DNA of 64,000 nt. Origin: Cryobacterium aureum (GTDB lineage: Bacteria; Actinomycetota; Actinomycetes; Actinomycetales; Microbacteriaceae). A program made the translations under genes and the position numbers. Shown here in pieces: positions 47,117 to 55,748 of the stretch; position 1 is the stretch's first letter; each line of letters begins with the position of its first letter. The stretch covers positions 78,407 through 142,406 of the forward strand of contig NZ_PPTG01000001.1 of NCBI RefSeq assembly GCF_002954245.1. Direction: 5' to 3'. The notes under the pieces were generated by a model. The model was not told where the DNA came from, did not search any database, and worked only from the letters and a program-made list of their open reading frames with translations.

Positions 47117-48525
47117 GGGGTCACCACCGTGCGCGGGTCGAGGGTGAGTACGGCGCCTGAACTCCCCCGAGTTTGCAGCGTAACGGTCGACGCGATGACC
47201 GGAATGGTCTGCGTGCCGCTCGTGATTCCCGAGAACAGGGTGAACGAGCCAAACGGCAGGCCGAGCTGCGCCGTGGCCCCTACCGGAAGCGGCCCGAAGG
47301 TGTAGACGGTGCCCAGCGCGCAGCCGGGGTCGCCGGGCGCTATCCCGGCGGGCTGGGATACAGCCCGCAGGTACTGCCCGGCCAGGCCGGTGACGGTGAA
47401 GACGCCGAGCGGCACGTTCACGCTCGCAGCGCCGCCGGGCAGGGTCGCAACCTGCGGCGCGGCCGGCCCGATCGCGCCGTCAGCGGCCGGAGTGGTCCAG
47501 GCCGCCGGGTCGACCGAGACGCAGCCCTGCGTGGCCAAAGTGGCAGGAACGGCAGGAGTGGGCGCCACATAAGTGCCCGCGAACACCTGGTAGCCGGAGG
47601 CGAACGGGTGCAGCCGAAAGGTTTGGGTGGTCACAGTGCTGGCATTGCGCGGCGTGTAGGCGGCATAGGTGCTGCGCCAGGTGGTGTGCAGGTCGCTTGG
47701 CAGCAGCGTCGTTCCGGTGCTGACGTTGGTGCCGTAGGTCGCCGTGAGGGTGCCGGCGAGGTCATAGGCGAACGAAACGGATGCCGCGGCTCCCGCCGCT
47801 ACGCCTACCGTGCGCACCGGGATGGTCGCCTGGTTCTTGTCCACGTAGTCGGGGCGGAAGGCACTGACGTCGTAGGTACCGGGCTTGACCTTGAGCAGGT
47901 AGCTGCAGCCCTGGGCATCCGTTGCCGGCGGCGCGACCGAAAGGGTCTGGGCGCCGTTCGGCACCGCATTCGGCACGGCCGAGATGGCCACCCCGGCGGC
48001 GCCGCTGCCGGCGGCGGTGAGTACCGAGACGAGGATGGTGCCGAGGGTGGGGTCGTTGATGCGGCTGCCGGGGGCCAGTGCGCTGTCGGCGCGCACGGCC
48101 GGGGTCGAAGCCCGCATGCTGTTCCAGGTGACCGTGACGTTGAGGTGGCGGTAGCGCAACTGGCCGCCGCCTGAGCCACAGTTGCCGTCGACGCCGGTGG
48201 TGGTTTCCCACGCCGTGGCGCGGCGCACGGTGAAGGTGGTGCCGTTCTGTACGACGGTGCTGTCGTGATCAAGCACGCTGAACACGTCGCCGCTCGAGCG
48301 GGCCAGGTCGATCTCCTGGGCGGCCAGGTTGGTAGCAACCTGGCGCGAGCGAGCGTCGTTGCTGAGGTAGAGCGAGGTGACGATGCCGTAGCCAACGCCG
48401 ACGGCAATGATGGCGAAGATCAGCATGGCGACGAGCACTTCGATGAGGCTGATGCCGGCCTCGGCGTTGGCCGTGTCATCGGCCGCGGTGATGCGGCGGC
48501 CCAGGTGACGGAGAAGAGCGAGCAC
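47113..48525 (-). CDS. Oversized minor pilin (PilV-like) with repeat-rich ectodomain, locus A
   Basis: 470 residues from the GTG at 48525, chosen because GGAGG lies five bases before it; the frame is open 24 codons further. The prepilin leader ends in Gly24, then ISLIEVLVAMLIFAIIAVGV with Glu at +5. PilV proteins are normally 130-200 residues; here about 300 extra residues contain beta-rich modules, with GTYDVSAFRPDYVDKNQATI suggesting a carboxypeptidase-regulatory-like or Ig-like fold. A role as an adhesive or priming tip subunit is inferred. Confidence 0.8.
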   Translation of the reverse strand: MLALLRHLGRRITAADDTANAEAGISLIEVLVAMLIFAIIAVGVGYGIVTSLYLSNDARSRQVATNLAAQEIDLARSSGDVFSVLDHDSTVVQNGTTFTVRRATAWETTTGVDGNCGSGGGQLRYRHLNVTVTWNSMRASTPAVRADSALAPGSRINDPTLGTILVSVLTAAGSGAAGVAISAVPNAVPNGAQTLSVAPPATDAQGCSYLLKVKPGTYDVSAFRPDYVDKNQATIPVRTVGVAAGAAASVSFAYDLAGTLTATYGTNVSTGTTLLPSDLHTTWRSTYAAYTPRNASTVTTQTFRLHPFASGYQVFAGTYVAPTPAVPATLATQGCVSVDPAAWTTPAADGAIGPAAPQVATLPGGAASVNVPLGVFTVTGLAGQYLRAVSQPAGIAPGDPGCALGTVYTFGPLPVGATAQLGLPFGSFTLFSGITSGTQTIPVIASTVTLQTRGSSGAVLTLDPRTVVTP

Positions 48526-48635
48526 GTGAGCCTCCTTCGCGAGATTCAGGTCGTGGGTGAAACAGAACCGCGCGGCCGGGGCGACCCGAAGGCCCACCCC
48601 AGCTCACGCCGGTGCACAAGTGAAGCGGTGCTTTG

Positions 48636-48664
48636 AGCGGATGCTTGCGGCCGGCGCATCCGCT
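48636..48664 (-). other. Hairpin between pilin gene and minor pilin genes, locus A
   Basis: AGCGGATGC (48636-48644) and GCATCCGCT (48656-48664) pair around an 11-base loop, 7 bases after the pilin stop. It probably partly terminates transcription so the major pilin is made in excess over the downstream minor subunits. Its arms are both copies of the recurrent octamer. Confidence 0.6.
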
Positions 48665-48670
48665 ACCCGG

Positions 48671-49123
48671 TTACCAGGTGCAGGCCGAGGGTGCAGCGGT
48701 CGTGGCGTTGTTTGTGATGCCGAGGGCTTCGGTCAGGTAGTACTTGGCGCCGGTCGCGCTTGTGGCGCCGATGCAGTAGGTCGTCGCCGTGATGTTCTTG
48801 TAGCTGATCGTGGTGGTGTTCGGGCTCTTGGTGTAGCCGTAGCCCGAAGCGCCGGCGATGGTGGAGATGTCCGTAGCGGTGGCCGGCATGACGCCGGTCT
48901 CGGTCTGCACGGCGATGATGGCGGTCTTGGCGTTGGCGAGGTCGCTCTTGACGCTCGCGTCCTTGGCGTTGTTCTGCACTCCCAGGTAGACCGGAATGGC
49001 GATGGCGGCGAGAATTCCGATGATGATCACGACGACGAGCAGCTCGATCAGCGTGAACCCTCTCTGGTTCTCGGTGAAGCGTGCGCGGCGCTGGTTGAGG
49101 GAAGCGAGCAGGCGAGTAAGCAT
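48671..49123 (-). CDS. Type IV major pilin candidate, locus A
   Basis: 150 residues. Leader of 22 residues ending RG, then FTLIELLVVVIIIGILAAIA with Phe at +1 and Glu at +5, the canonical prepilin signal. The globular domain (about 55-150) is Thr/Ala-rich and holds two cysteines, TTYCIGATS and the penultimate SACTW, suited to a C-terminal disulfide loop. It is set off from pilC by 272 bases, giving room for its own promoter. The locus B pilin has the same length and leader. Confidence 0.88.
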   Translation of the reverse strand: MLTRLLASLNQRRARFTENQRGFTLIELLVVVIIIGILAAIAIPVYLGVQNNAKDASVKSDLANAKTAIIAVQTETGVMPATATDISTIAGASGYGYTKSPNTTTISYKNITATTYCIGATSATGAKYYLTEALGITNNATTAAPSACTW

Positions 49124-49178
49124 GGTGTGTCCATTCGGGTTGGAGTGGGCCGTACGAGAGCGAGCCGGATAAGGACTC

Positions 49179-49208
49179 GTGGTGCTGTGAATCTGGTGGT
49201 GCTGTGAA
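49179..49208 (-). promoter_or_regulatory. Tandem 13-base direct repeats upstream of the locus A pilin
   Basis: GTGGTGCTGTGAA occurs at 49179-49191 and again at 49196-49208, 17 bases apart start to start, 56 to 85 bases before the pilin ATG. The spacing is near one and a half helical turns. They may be activator sites or leader-RNA elements. Confidence 0.5.
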
Positions 49209-49360
49209 ACTTTCGATCCAGGGTGCGATCGGAGCTTCAGATTAGGGGCGAGAATTTCTCACGCACGACCCACGTTCGCGGGTGATCTGGGTTTTACCCA
49301 CCCCCACAAGGAAGGGCACTCTAAGGGGATAGACCGGTCTGTGTGCGGGCGCGCCAAATG

Positions 49361-49376
49361 CCCCGCCGAAGCGGGG
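49361..49376 (-). terminator. Small hairpin after pilC, locus A
   Basis: CCCCGC-CGAA-GCGGGG forms a 6-base-pair stem 20 bases after the pilC stop, followed on the minus strand by CATTT. A weak terminator or attenuator ahead of the pilin gene. Confidence 0.45.
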
Positions 49377-49395
49377 TCAGCTGGCAGCCACAGGG

Positions 49396-50625
49396 CTACT
49401 TGATCATGCTGGCAATGCTGAAGATAGGCAGGTAGAGGGCAATCACCATGCCGCCGATGACCACGCCAAGAAAGGCGATCAGCAGCGGCTCGATCATGGC
49501 GGTGAGCTGCTCGGTGGCGGCCTGCGCCTCCTGGTCGTAGAAGTCGGCGATCTTGTCGAGCATCATCTCGAGCGTGCCGGCATCCTCTCCCACGGCGATC
49601 ATCTGGGTGACCATAGCCGGAAAGATCGCGTGCTCCTGCAGCGGCTCGGAGATCGACTGGCCGCGGCGCACGCCCTCGGCTACCTGGGTGAGGGCGTTCT
49701 CGATGGCCCAGTTGCCGCTGGTCTCCCCCACAATCTTGAGGGCCTGCAGAATGGGCACGCCGGCGCCAAGCATGTTGGCGAAGTTGCGGCTGAACCGCGC
49801 CACGGAGATCTTCTTCTGCAGGGGGCCGAATACCGGCACCTTCAGCCGCAGCGGGTCGAGCATCCGTCGTACCCGGTCGGTGTACTTGTTGCGGCGCCAC
49901 CACAGGGCGAAGGTAATGCCGGCAACGAGACCGATCGGCACGATGTAGATCATCGACTCCGACATCGATACGAGCAGCTGGGTGGGCAGCGGCAGCGCGC
50001 CGCCGAGACCGGCGAACATGTCCTGAAAGATGGGCACGATAAAGATCAGCATGATCATCACGGCCGCGACCGACATCGAGAGCACGATCACCGGGTAGGT
50101 CATGGCCGACTTGATGGTGCCGCGCAGCTTGACCTCCTTCTCGAAGTTCTCGGCGATCGAGCCCAGCGCCCGGTCAAGAAAGCCGCCGGTTTCACCGGCC
50201 CGCACCATGTTGACCATGATCGGCGGGAAGGCAAGCGGATGCTGCGCGAGCGCGTCCGAGATCGACTGCCCGGCCTCGACGTCGTTTCGCACCAGGGAAA
50301 GCACCGCGGCGAGCGGTTTACTGTCGGTCTGCTCGGTGAGGATGCGCAGGGCCCGCAGCAGCGAGAGCCCGGCCGAGATCATGGTCGCGAACTGCCGACT
50401 CATGATGGCGAGATCTTTCAGACCGACGCCGCGGGTGAAGCCGGGCAGCGAGATGGACCGCGCCATGCCGGTGGACGGCGCCGCTTCGACGATCGACATC
50501 GGCGCGATGCCCTGCGAGTTGAGTCTCGCGGCCACCTGCCCCGAGTTGAGCGCGTCGACTCGTCCTTTCACGTTTTTACCCCGGGTGTCGCGACCGGTGT
50601 AGCTGAAGACCAGTGTCTCCGGCAT
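49396..50625 (-). CDS. pilC: Type IV pilus platform protein PilC, locus A
   Basis: Inner-membrane platform on which the pilus is assembled, moved by the ATPases. 409 residues with two GspF/PilC domains (about 70-190 and 270-395) each followed by hydrophobic helices: FATMISAGLSLLRALRILTE, FPPIMVNMVRAGETGGFLDR, NMLGAGVPILQALKIVGETS and MVTQMIAVGEDAGTLEMMLD. Its ATG overlaps the pilT stop (TGATG). Confidence 0.94.
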   Translation of the reverse strand: MPETLVFSYTGRDTRGKNVKGRVDALNSGQVAARLNSQGIAPMSIVEAAPSTGMARSISLPGFTRGVGLKDLAIMSRQFATMISAGLSLLRALRILTEQTDSKPLAAVLSLVRNDVEAGQSISDALAQHPLAFPPIMVNMVRAGETGGFLDRALGSIAENFEKEVKLRGTIKSAMTYPVIVLSMSVAAVMIMLIFIVPIFQDMFAGLGGALPLPTQLLVSMSESMIYIVPIGLVAGITFALWWRRNKYTDRVRRMLDPLRLKVPVFGPLQKKISVARFSRNFANMLGAGVPILQALKIVGETSGNWAIENALTQVAEGVRRGQSISEPLQEHAIFPAMVTQMIAVGEDAGTLEMMLDKIADFYDQEAQAATEQLTAMIEPLLIAFLGVVIGGMVIALYLPIFSIASMIK

Positions 50626-52106
50626 CAGAGAACCGCACGGGAAAAGCTGGCGTTGTGGTCGGCATCACGGCCGGTGTCGTAGCCGCCGCTTACTCCTGTG
50701 CCGGCGCCGGACGCTGCGCTATATCCGGCTCCGTAGCCACCGCCCGCGAAGGCAAAGGCCCCGCCGCCCGCCGCCGATTCGGTGCGGTGAATGAGCAGCT
50801 CAACCCCGATGACATCGTGGGCTTTGGCGAGCGCGGCCGTGCGGGTGATCTGGCCGGTGTTGACCAGTTCGGCGAGGTGCTGGTCCATGGTGTGCATGCC
50901 CTTGTCCCGGCCGGTCTGCATCATGGATTCGATCTGGTGCGTCTTGCCCTCGCGAATGAGGTTGGCAATGGCCGGCGTGGTCACAAGTACCTCGGTCGCG
51001 GCAACCCGGCCGGAACCATTCGCCCACTTCACCAGGGTCTGGCAGACCACGCCCTGCAGGGTCTGGGAGAGTTGCGCCCGTACCTGGTTCTGTTGGTGCG
51101 GCGGAAACACGTCGATGATGCGGTCGATCGTCTGTGCAGCGCTCTGGGTGTGCAGGGTCGCGAACACGAGGTGGCCGGTTTCGGCAGCGGTCAGCGCCAC
51201 CTGAATGGTCTCGAGGTCCCGCAGTTCACCGATGAGAATCACGTCGGGATCCTGCCGCAGTACGTGTTTCAAAGCGGATGCGAAACTCGCCGTGTCGTGC
51301 CCCACCTCGCGCTGGGTCACGATTGATTTCTTGTGCGCGTGCAGAAACTCGATCGGATCTTCCACGGTGACGATGTGGTCGGCCCTGGTGCTGTTCACGA
51401 GGTCAACCAGGGCGGCCAGCGTGGTGGACTTCCCAGAGCCGGTGGGTCCGGCCACGAGCACCAGCCCGCGGGGCAGCGCGGCGAACGCGGCCACCGATTG
51501 CGGAATTCCGAGAGCCTTGAGGTCTACGATCTCGCTCGGAATGAGCCGAAAAACCGCGCCGACGGCGCCGCGCTGCTGGTGCACGTTGACCCGAAAACGG
51601 TTGGACGCGCCGGTGGCCGCGGTGTCCGCGAGCGTGTAGGCGAAGTCGAGTTCGTGGTCTCGATCGAAGCTGGCCTGCTGGGCCCGAGTGAGAATGCTGC
51701 GAATCGCGAAATCTGCTTTCTGGCTCGACCAGACCGGTCCGATGCCCACTGGGCCTAGATCGCCGTCGCGCCGGATGCTCGGCGGAGCGGCGACGGACAC
51801 GTGCAGGTCGGAAGCTTTGCGCAGCACAACTTCGGTGAGCGCCTCAATCAGATCGGCGTCTGGTGTGCCGAGCACATCGGGCGTCACCGGGTCGGCGCTA
51901 CGCAGAATGCGGTCGCCGAGAACACTGCGGCGCGCCACGCGCGTACGCCGGCGGTTCGTGGGCAGAACGCGAATTTCGTCCCGGTGGGTGGCGTCCACGG
52001 CGGCGGAGGCCGAAACCGGGGTGAAGCCCGGCAGATCGGTGAACTGCGGGCCGTCGCCTGGCGACGTGGTGTTGTCGAAAAGCGCAAAGATTTTCGGTTC
52101 GTCCAT
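50625..52106 (-). CDS. pilT: Type IV pilus retraction ATPase PilT with long tails, locus A
   Basis: 493 residues from the ATG at 52106, which has AAAGGA nine bases upstream. Walker A is GPTGSGKSTTLAALVDLVNS (near residue 222); VEDPIEFLHAHKKSIVTQRE, GELRDLETIQVALTAAETGH and HTQSAAQTIDRIIDVFPPHQ are the Asp box, Walker B and PilT-specific segments. About 90 extra residues precede the N-terminal domain and a Gly/Ala/Tyr-rich tail of about 45 residues ends the protein, beyond the 350-370 usual for PilT. First gene of locus A. Confidence 0.92.
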   Translation of the reverse strand: MDEPKIFALFDNTTSPGDGPQFTDLPGFTPVSASAAVDATHRDEIRVLPTNRRRTRVARRSVLGDRILRSADPVTPDVLGTPDADLIEALTEVVLRKASDLHVSVAAPPSIRRDGDLGPVGIGPVWSSQKADFAIRSILTRAQQASFDRDHELDFAYTLADTAATGASNRFRVNVHQQRGAVGAVFRLIPSEIVDLKALGIPQSVAAFAALPRGLVLVAGPTGSGKSTTLAALVDLVNSTRADHIVTVEDPIEFLHAHKKSIVTQREVGHDTASFASALKHVLRQDPDVILIGELRDLETIQVALTAAETGHLVFATLHTQSAAQTIDRIIDVFPPHQQNQVRAQLSQTLQGVVCQTLVKWANGSGRVAATEVLVTTPAIANLIREGKTHQIESMMQTGRDKGMHTMDQHLAELVNTGQITRTAALAKAHDVIGVELLIHRTESAAGGGAFAFAGGGYGAGYSAASGAGTGVSGGYDTGRDADHNASFSRAVL

Positions 52107-52179
52107 GATGAATCCTTTTCGCAAAGCAAGTGTCGGGTCCTGATTGCCGCGGAACAGGTACGGCCGTGCGAGTAGTTCA

Positions 52180-52211
52180 CGAGCGGATGCCGAGGGTGCG
52201 ACATCCGCTCG
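52180..52211. other. Inverted repeat between the two pilus loci
   Basis: CGAGCGGATG (52180-52189) and CATCCGCTCG (52202-52211) pair with a 12-base loop in the leader of pilT of locus A. The left arm holds a copy of the recurrent octamer. The 328-base spacer (52125-52452) contains this, the terminator of locus B and presumably the promoter of locus A; I found no riboswitch. Confidence 0.55.
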
Positions 52212-52375
52212 TTGCAGGCCTCGCGAGAATGGAGCCAGAGGGTAAGTCTTGTTCGCGAGAGGCCTACGTAAGGCGCAACGCTATTGAGACTGGCGGTTTG
52301 GCGGTAGTCCCGCGATCTGGGGGTCTGCGAGCCGGTGGACCTGCGGGCACAGGCAGCCGCTGGCGGGCACGCGAA

Positions 52376-52404
52376 AGCCCCCGATGCTCTAGGTATCGGG
52401 GGCT
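52376..52404 (-). terminator. Terminator of pilus locus B
   Basis: AGCCCCCGAT (52376-52385) and ATCGGGGGCT (52395-52404) form a perfect 10-base-pair stem with a 9-base loop, 48 bases after the pilO stop; CTTTCG follows on the minus strand. It separates the two loci. Confidence 0.75.
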
Positions 52405-52452
52405 GTACGCGCGACTGTCGGGGTGCTAACCCACGATGGGTGTGTGAACTGA

Positions 52453-53115
52453 CTATTTGGCGTGTGCAAGCTCAGACGGGTCCAGGAGCACGTAAATCGT
52501 GCCAACAACGGACATCGTGTTCTCGGCCGTTCCGTCACCGGTATCGGTCTGCACGGTTGAAATCGCGATGCTTCGCTGGCCGTGTTGAAGGCCAGCCACA
52601 AAGTCGAAGAGGTTACTGTGGGCACCGGCAATCGTCAGAGAAACGGTCACAGCCAGATAGTTCTCCGGGGTGAGTGGTGACGATGCCTCGGCAACGACGG
52701 TGGCGTCTGTTGCAGCCGCAGTGGGGGCCTCTGCCGTTATCGCACTCTCGGTCGCGGGCACTGCCTCGGGCAGAAAGGCAACCGCATCGCTGATATCCAG
52801 CGAGTTCAGTGTTACGCCGTTCTGGCGGGCGATAACTCCCACCTCATCGAGAAATTCGGGAATCTCGGCATCCACTGGAACCGCGCCCTGCAAGGTGGCG
52901 AGGTAGGTGCGGAGTTCGGCGATGCCGGCGAAATCCCGTTTGAGAACGATCAGGTCAGCTTCCTGCTGAGCGTTTCGCGCCAATACCGCCGTGCGCTGGG
53001 TGTTCGCGGCCTGGATCTCGTCTAGTTTTGGCGCGATCCCCAGTAGCCCACCAAGGACGACCGAAGCGCCAATGATCAAGATCAGCACGGCACCGAATAG
53101 TCTGTTGCGAGTCAC
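52453..53115 (-). CDS. pilO: Type IV pilus alignment protein PilO, locus B
   Basis: 220 residues from the GTG at 53115. This start lies four bases after the pilN stop, has GGGGGG upstream and aligns with the start of the locus A copy; an ATG 15 codons earlier would overlap pilN. One membrane helix (FGAVLILIIGASVVLGGLLG), a helical stretch and a C-terminal domain ending LLDPSELAHAK. It lacks the long Ala/Pro repeat of the other copy but has a Thr/Ala/Glu-rich insert at the same place. Confidence 0.82.
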   Translation of the reverse strand: MTRNRLFGAVLILIIGASVVLGGLLGIAPKLDEIQAANTQRTAVLARNAQQEADLIVLKRDFAGIAELRTYLATLQGAVPVDAEIPEFLDEVGVIARQNGVTLNSLDISDAVAFLPEAVPATESAITAEAPTAAATDATVVAEASSPLTPENYLAVTVSLTIAGAHSNLFDFVAGLQHGQRSIAISTVQTDTGDGTAENTMSVVGTIYVLLDPSELAHAK

Positions 53116-53119
53116 GGTC

Positions 53120-53779
53120 TCACTGCCCCCCAGCGATGCGGTTCGATCGCGCACCCTCATTGATATTGATGACCATCTCGACGTTGTATTGGCCGGTTTC
53201 GGTGCGCGTCACGGAGCCCGGGTGGGCATCGGCGTAGCCAGGCAGTGTTCGTAGATTCGTCAGCCACATAGGTACCGCCGGCAGCGTCGGGCTGGTCAAG
53301 CTCAGCTTCAGGCTGGCAACGCGCGGGTTATACAAGGGAACGGTGCTCTGCTCGTATTCCACCCAGGGCGAACCCGAGCCGATCGCGATCGCCTGAATGG
53401 TGACATCGGAGGGAAGGCTCGCCCGGACGGCCACCATGTAGGCACGCCAATCGATCTCGGTCGTGGCGGCCAACTGGCGGGCTACCGCAGTCATGTCGAT
53501 TTGGTTTTGAACGCTGCGAACCTCTGAGTATTTCGCCGACTCCAGCAGCAGTTCGTTGGTGCGCTCCTCGGCTACGCCCAGCTTGGACTGTGCGCCCGCG
53601 GCCTGGACCGTCACTGTTGTGACGGCGGCAATGACGACCAGCACGACGCCGGCAGCCACGATCGCCATGATTCGGCGGAGCAGCCTTCCCTGGCGCGCGG
53701 CTTTGAGCTCGGGGGGAAGCAGATCTGCTCGTGGCTCCGCGCCGAGGATCAGTTCCTGGCTATCCGTTGCCCGTTTCAT
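53120..53779 (-). CDS. pilN: Type IV pilus protein PilN, locus B
   Basis: 219 residues from the ATG at 53779, which overlaps the pilM stop (ATGA). PRADLLPPELKAARQGR is the PilM-contact motif, one membrane helix follows (IVAAGVVLVVIAAVTTVTV), then a helical stem and an external domain. Pairwise similarity with locus A PilN runs over the whole length (for example TEIDWRAYMVAVRASLP against TEIDWKTYLDAVQNTLP). Confidence 0.86.
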   Translation of the reverse strand: MKRATDSQELILGAEPRADLLPPELKAARQGRLLRRIMAIVAAGVVLVVIAAVTTVTVQAAGAQSKLGVAEERTNELLLESAKYSEVRSVQNQIDMTAVARQLAATTEIDWRAYMVAVRASLPSDVTIQAIAIGSGSPWVEYEQSTVPLYNPRVASLKLSLTSPTLPAVPMWLTNLRTLPGYADAHPGSVTRTETGQYNVEMVININEGARSNRIAGGQ

Positions 53780-54828
53780 GCTTTGCTCCCCAAGGCCAAT
53801 CCCAGAGCCGCAACAAAGGTGCACTCGGAGTTCTCTAAGTCTGCTTGATTGACGTCGGGTCCAAGTTCCAGCCCGCCGTAGGGCTGCGCCGGAACGACCG
53901 GAAAACGGGTCAATTCGCTGAGCGCGGCACCGAATCCGTCGAGGCGGGCACCGCCGCCCATGAGCACGATGCGGTCGATCGGTAACTCCGGCCGGTTGTT
54001 GGTGAAATACGCGACGGTGTTGCGCAGGCTCTCCAGCAATTCCGAGGTGATCTCCCGAATGATCGTGGCGGCTATCTCGTCTTCGGGTGCCGCCTCCTCG
54101 GTCAGGCCCACCCGCTTCTTGAGCAGCTCGGCCGCTTCCTCGTCGATGCCGAGGCGAACGCGCAGCGCTTTGGTGAGCTGGTTGCCACCGGAGGGAATCA
54201 CGCGCACGAACTGCGGCACGCCGTTCGAGGAGATGAGCACGCTCGACGAGCCGCCGCCGATATCAATCTGCACGATCACGTCCGGGGTGGTCACCGCACG
54301 GTGAATGGCTCGACTGCGAGCGAACGACATAATGTCAACGGTGACGGTGCGCAGTCCGGCCAACTTTGCGGCCTTGATGTGCGACTGCACGACGTCTTTC
54401 ATGGCGGCGATCAGCAGGCCGGAGATTTGCGGGCCAGACTCACCATCGCTGTCGACTTCGGCAATGGGGTAGAAGTCCAGCAGCGCCTCCGCGGTGGGAA
54501 ACGACAGCAGGTCCTGCACCTGAAAGGGCAGCGACTCACGAATGCGGCGCAGGGACATCTTGGACACGGTCAGGTTGCGCACGACCATACGGTGATAGCC
54601 CATCCCGAGCACGACGTCTTTGGTGGTGAAGCCGCCGCTCGCCCACATCCGCTTGAGTGCCGCGGCGACGACGACCGGTTCCAGCACTTCGCCGCGGCTG
54701 ACCGCACCGAAGGGGAGGGGCTCCTCATGCCAGCGCACCAGCACGGGATGATCCGTTTCCGCATCCCGCATTTCTACGGCCCGCACGGCCGTGGTGCCAA
54801 TATCGATTCCGACCACACGTGTAGTCAT
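53776..54828 (-). CDS. pilM: Type IV pilus assembly protein PilM, locus B
   Basis: 350 residues from the ATG at 54828 (GGGGGA ten bases upstream). Actin-fold motifs: TRVVGIDIGTTAVRAVEMRD, VIVQIDIGGGSSSVLISSNG and RIVLMGGGARLDGFGAALSE. LPFQVQDLLSFPTAEALLDF matches the locus A protein. The frame stays open far upstream across pilD in another reading, which is not coding. Confidence 0.93.
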   Translation of the reverse strand: MTTRVVGIDIGTTAVRAVEMRDAETDHPVLVRWHEEPLPFGAVSRGEVLEPVVVAAALKRMWASGGFTTKDVVLGMGYHRMVVRNLTVSKMSLRRIRESLPFQVQDLLSFPTAEALLDFYPIAEVDSDGESGPQISGLLIAAMKDVVQSHIKAAKLAGLRTVTVDIMSFARSRAIHRAVTTPDVIVQIDIGGGSSSVLISSNGVPQFVRVIPSGGNQLTKALRVRLGIDEEAAELLKKRVGLTEEAAPEDEIAATIIREITSELLESLRNTVAYFTNNRPELPIDRIVLMGGGARLDGFGAALSELTRFPVVPAQPYGGLELGPDVNQADLENSECTFVAALGLALGSKA

Positions 54829-54905
54829 TTGTTTCCCCCAGTGAGAAGTTGGTTCGTAAACGATGGTCGAGGAGCGGGTCGAGTGGTTGTGGCGGCGTTC
54901 GCCGG

Positions 54906-55748
54906 TCAGGCGAGGCTGTACAGGGTGAGGTAGCCGATGGCTATCTGGTCGCCGAAGAATGCGCCGATCCAGGCGCCCAGCAGCATCCACGGGCCGAACG
55001 GAATACTGCTCCGGCGCTTGGCCTTTCGGGTCAGGAGCAGAAGGAGTCCGAATACACCGCCGAGCAGAAAAGCGCCGAAGGCCCCCACGATGAGCGGTGC
55101 CCAGCCCAGATACCCCAGGTAGAGACCGAGCAGACCGGCTAGTTTCACGTCGCCGAGCCCCATGCCGCCGGGGCTGATCAGCGCCAGGGCCAGGTAGAGG
55201 CCGAACAGTGCCCCGGCCCCGATGAGGGCGGTGAGCAGACGACCAGGCTCGCCTGCCACGAGGGCGGCTGCCCCGAGCAGTACGGCAGCCACCGGGTAAG
55301 CGGGCAGCAGAATGCGGTTCGGGAGGGTGTGCGTGTCGAGGTCGATCATGGCCAGGGCCACGCTGATCGCCGCCAGGTAGAGGAACGCCGCGAGCACGAT
55401 GAGCTGAGTGGCCAGGGTGTTGGTGGTGGTCGTCACGGCGGCCCAGCCAAAATCTGCGGACGCGAACGCCCAGAGGGCGACGACCGCGAAGAACACCGCC
55501 GTGCCGAGTTCGATCATGGGGTATCGAGGCGAGATGGGTGCCTTGCAGTCGCGGCATTCCCCGCGAAGCACGAACCAGCTCAACACCGGAATGTTGTCGT
55601 ACGGCCGAATGCGCGCGCCGCAACTGCCGCACGCACTCGGCGGGGAGACGATGGAGCGGCCAGCCGGTAGGCGGTAGATCACCACGTTCAGAAACGAGCC
55701 GATGATGGCGCCAAGAATGCCGAATACTCCGGCGATGGTGCTAGCCAT
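54906..55748 (-). CDS. pilD: Prepilin peptidase / N-methyltransferase
   Basis: Cleaves the prepilin leader and methylates the new N-terminus. 280 residues with eight hydrophobic segments. The two CxxC pairs of the cytoplasmic zinc loop are C40-C43 and C65-C68. The catalytic aspartates are in AMIDLDTHTLP (Asp136) and GGMGLGDVKL (Asp199, the GxGD motif). It is the only such enzyme in the window, so it should process the pilins of both loci. It overlaps the PilX-like gene upstream by eight bases. Confidence 0.94.
   Translation of the reverse strand: MASTIAGVFGILGAIIGSFLNVVIYRLPAGRSIVSPPSACGSCGARIRPYDNIPVLSWFVLRGECRDCKAPISPRYPMIELGTAVFFAVVALWAFASADFGWAAVTTTTNTLATQLIVLAAFLYLAAISVALAMIDLDTHTLPNRILLPAYPVAAVLLGAAALVAGEPGRLLTALIGAGALFGLYLALALISPGGMGLGDVKLAGLLGLYLGYLGWAPLIVGAFGAFLLGGVFGLLLLLTRKAKRRSSIPFGPWMLLGAWIGAFFGDQIAIGYLTLYSLA

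Noticed and set aside
52125..52452. Possible cyclic-di-GMP riboswitch ahead of locus A
   Set aside because: Pilus genes in some Gram-positives have one, so I searched for the conserved core on the minus strand; none of the expected blocks is present.
54829..55632. 268-codon upstream extension of pilM in locus B
   Set aside because: It lies out of frame over pilD, whose catalytic motifs are intact; the ATG at 54828 has a ribosome-binding site and matches the family start.
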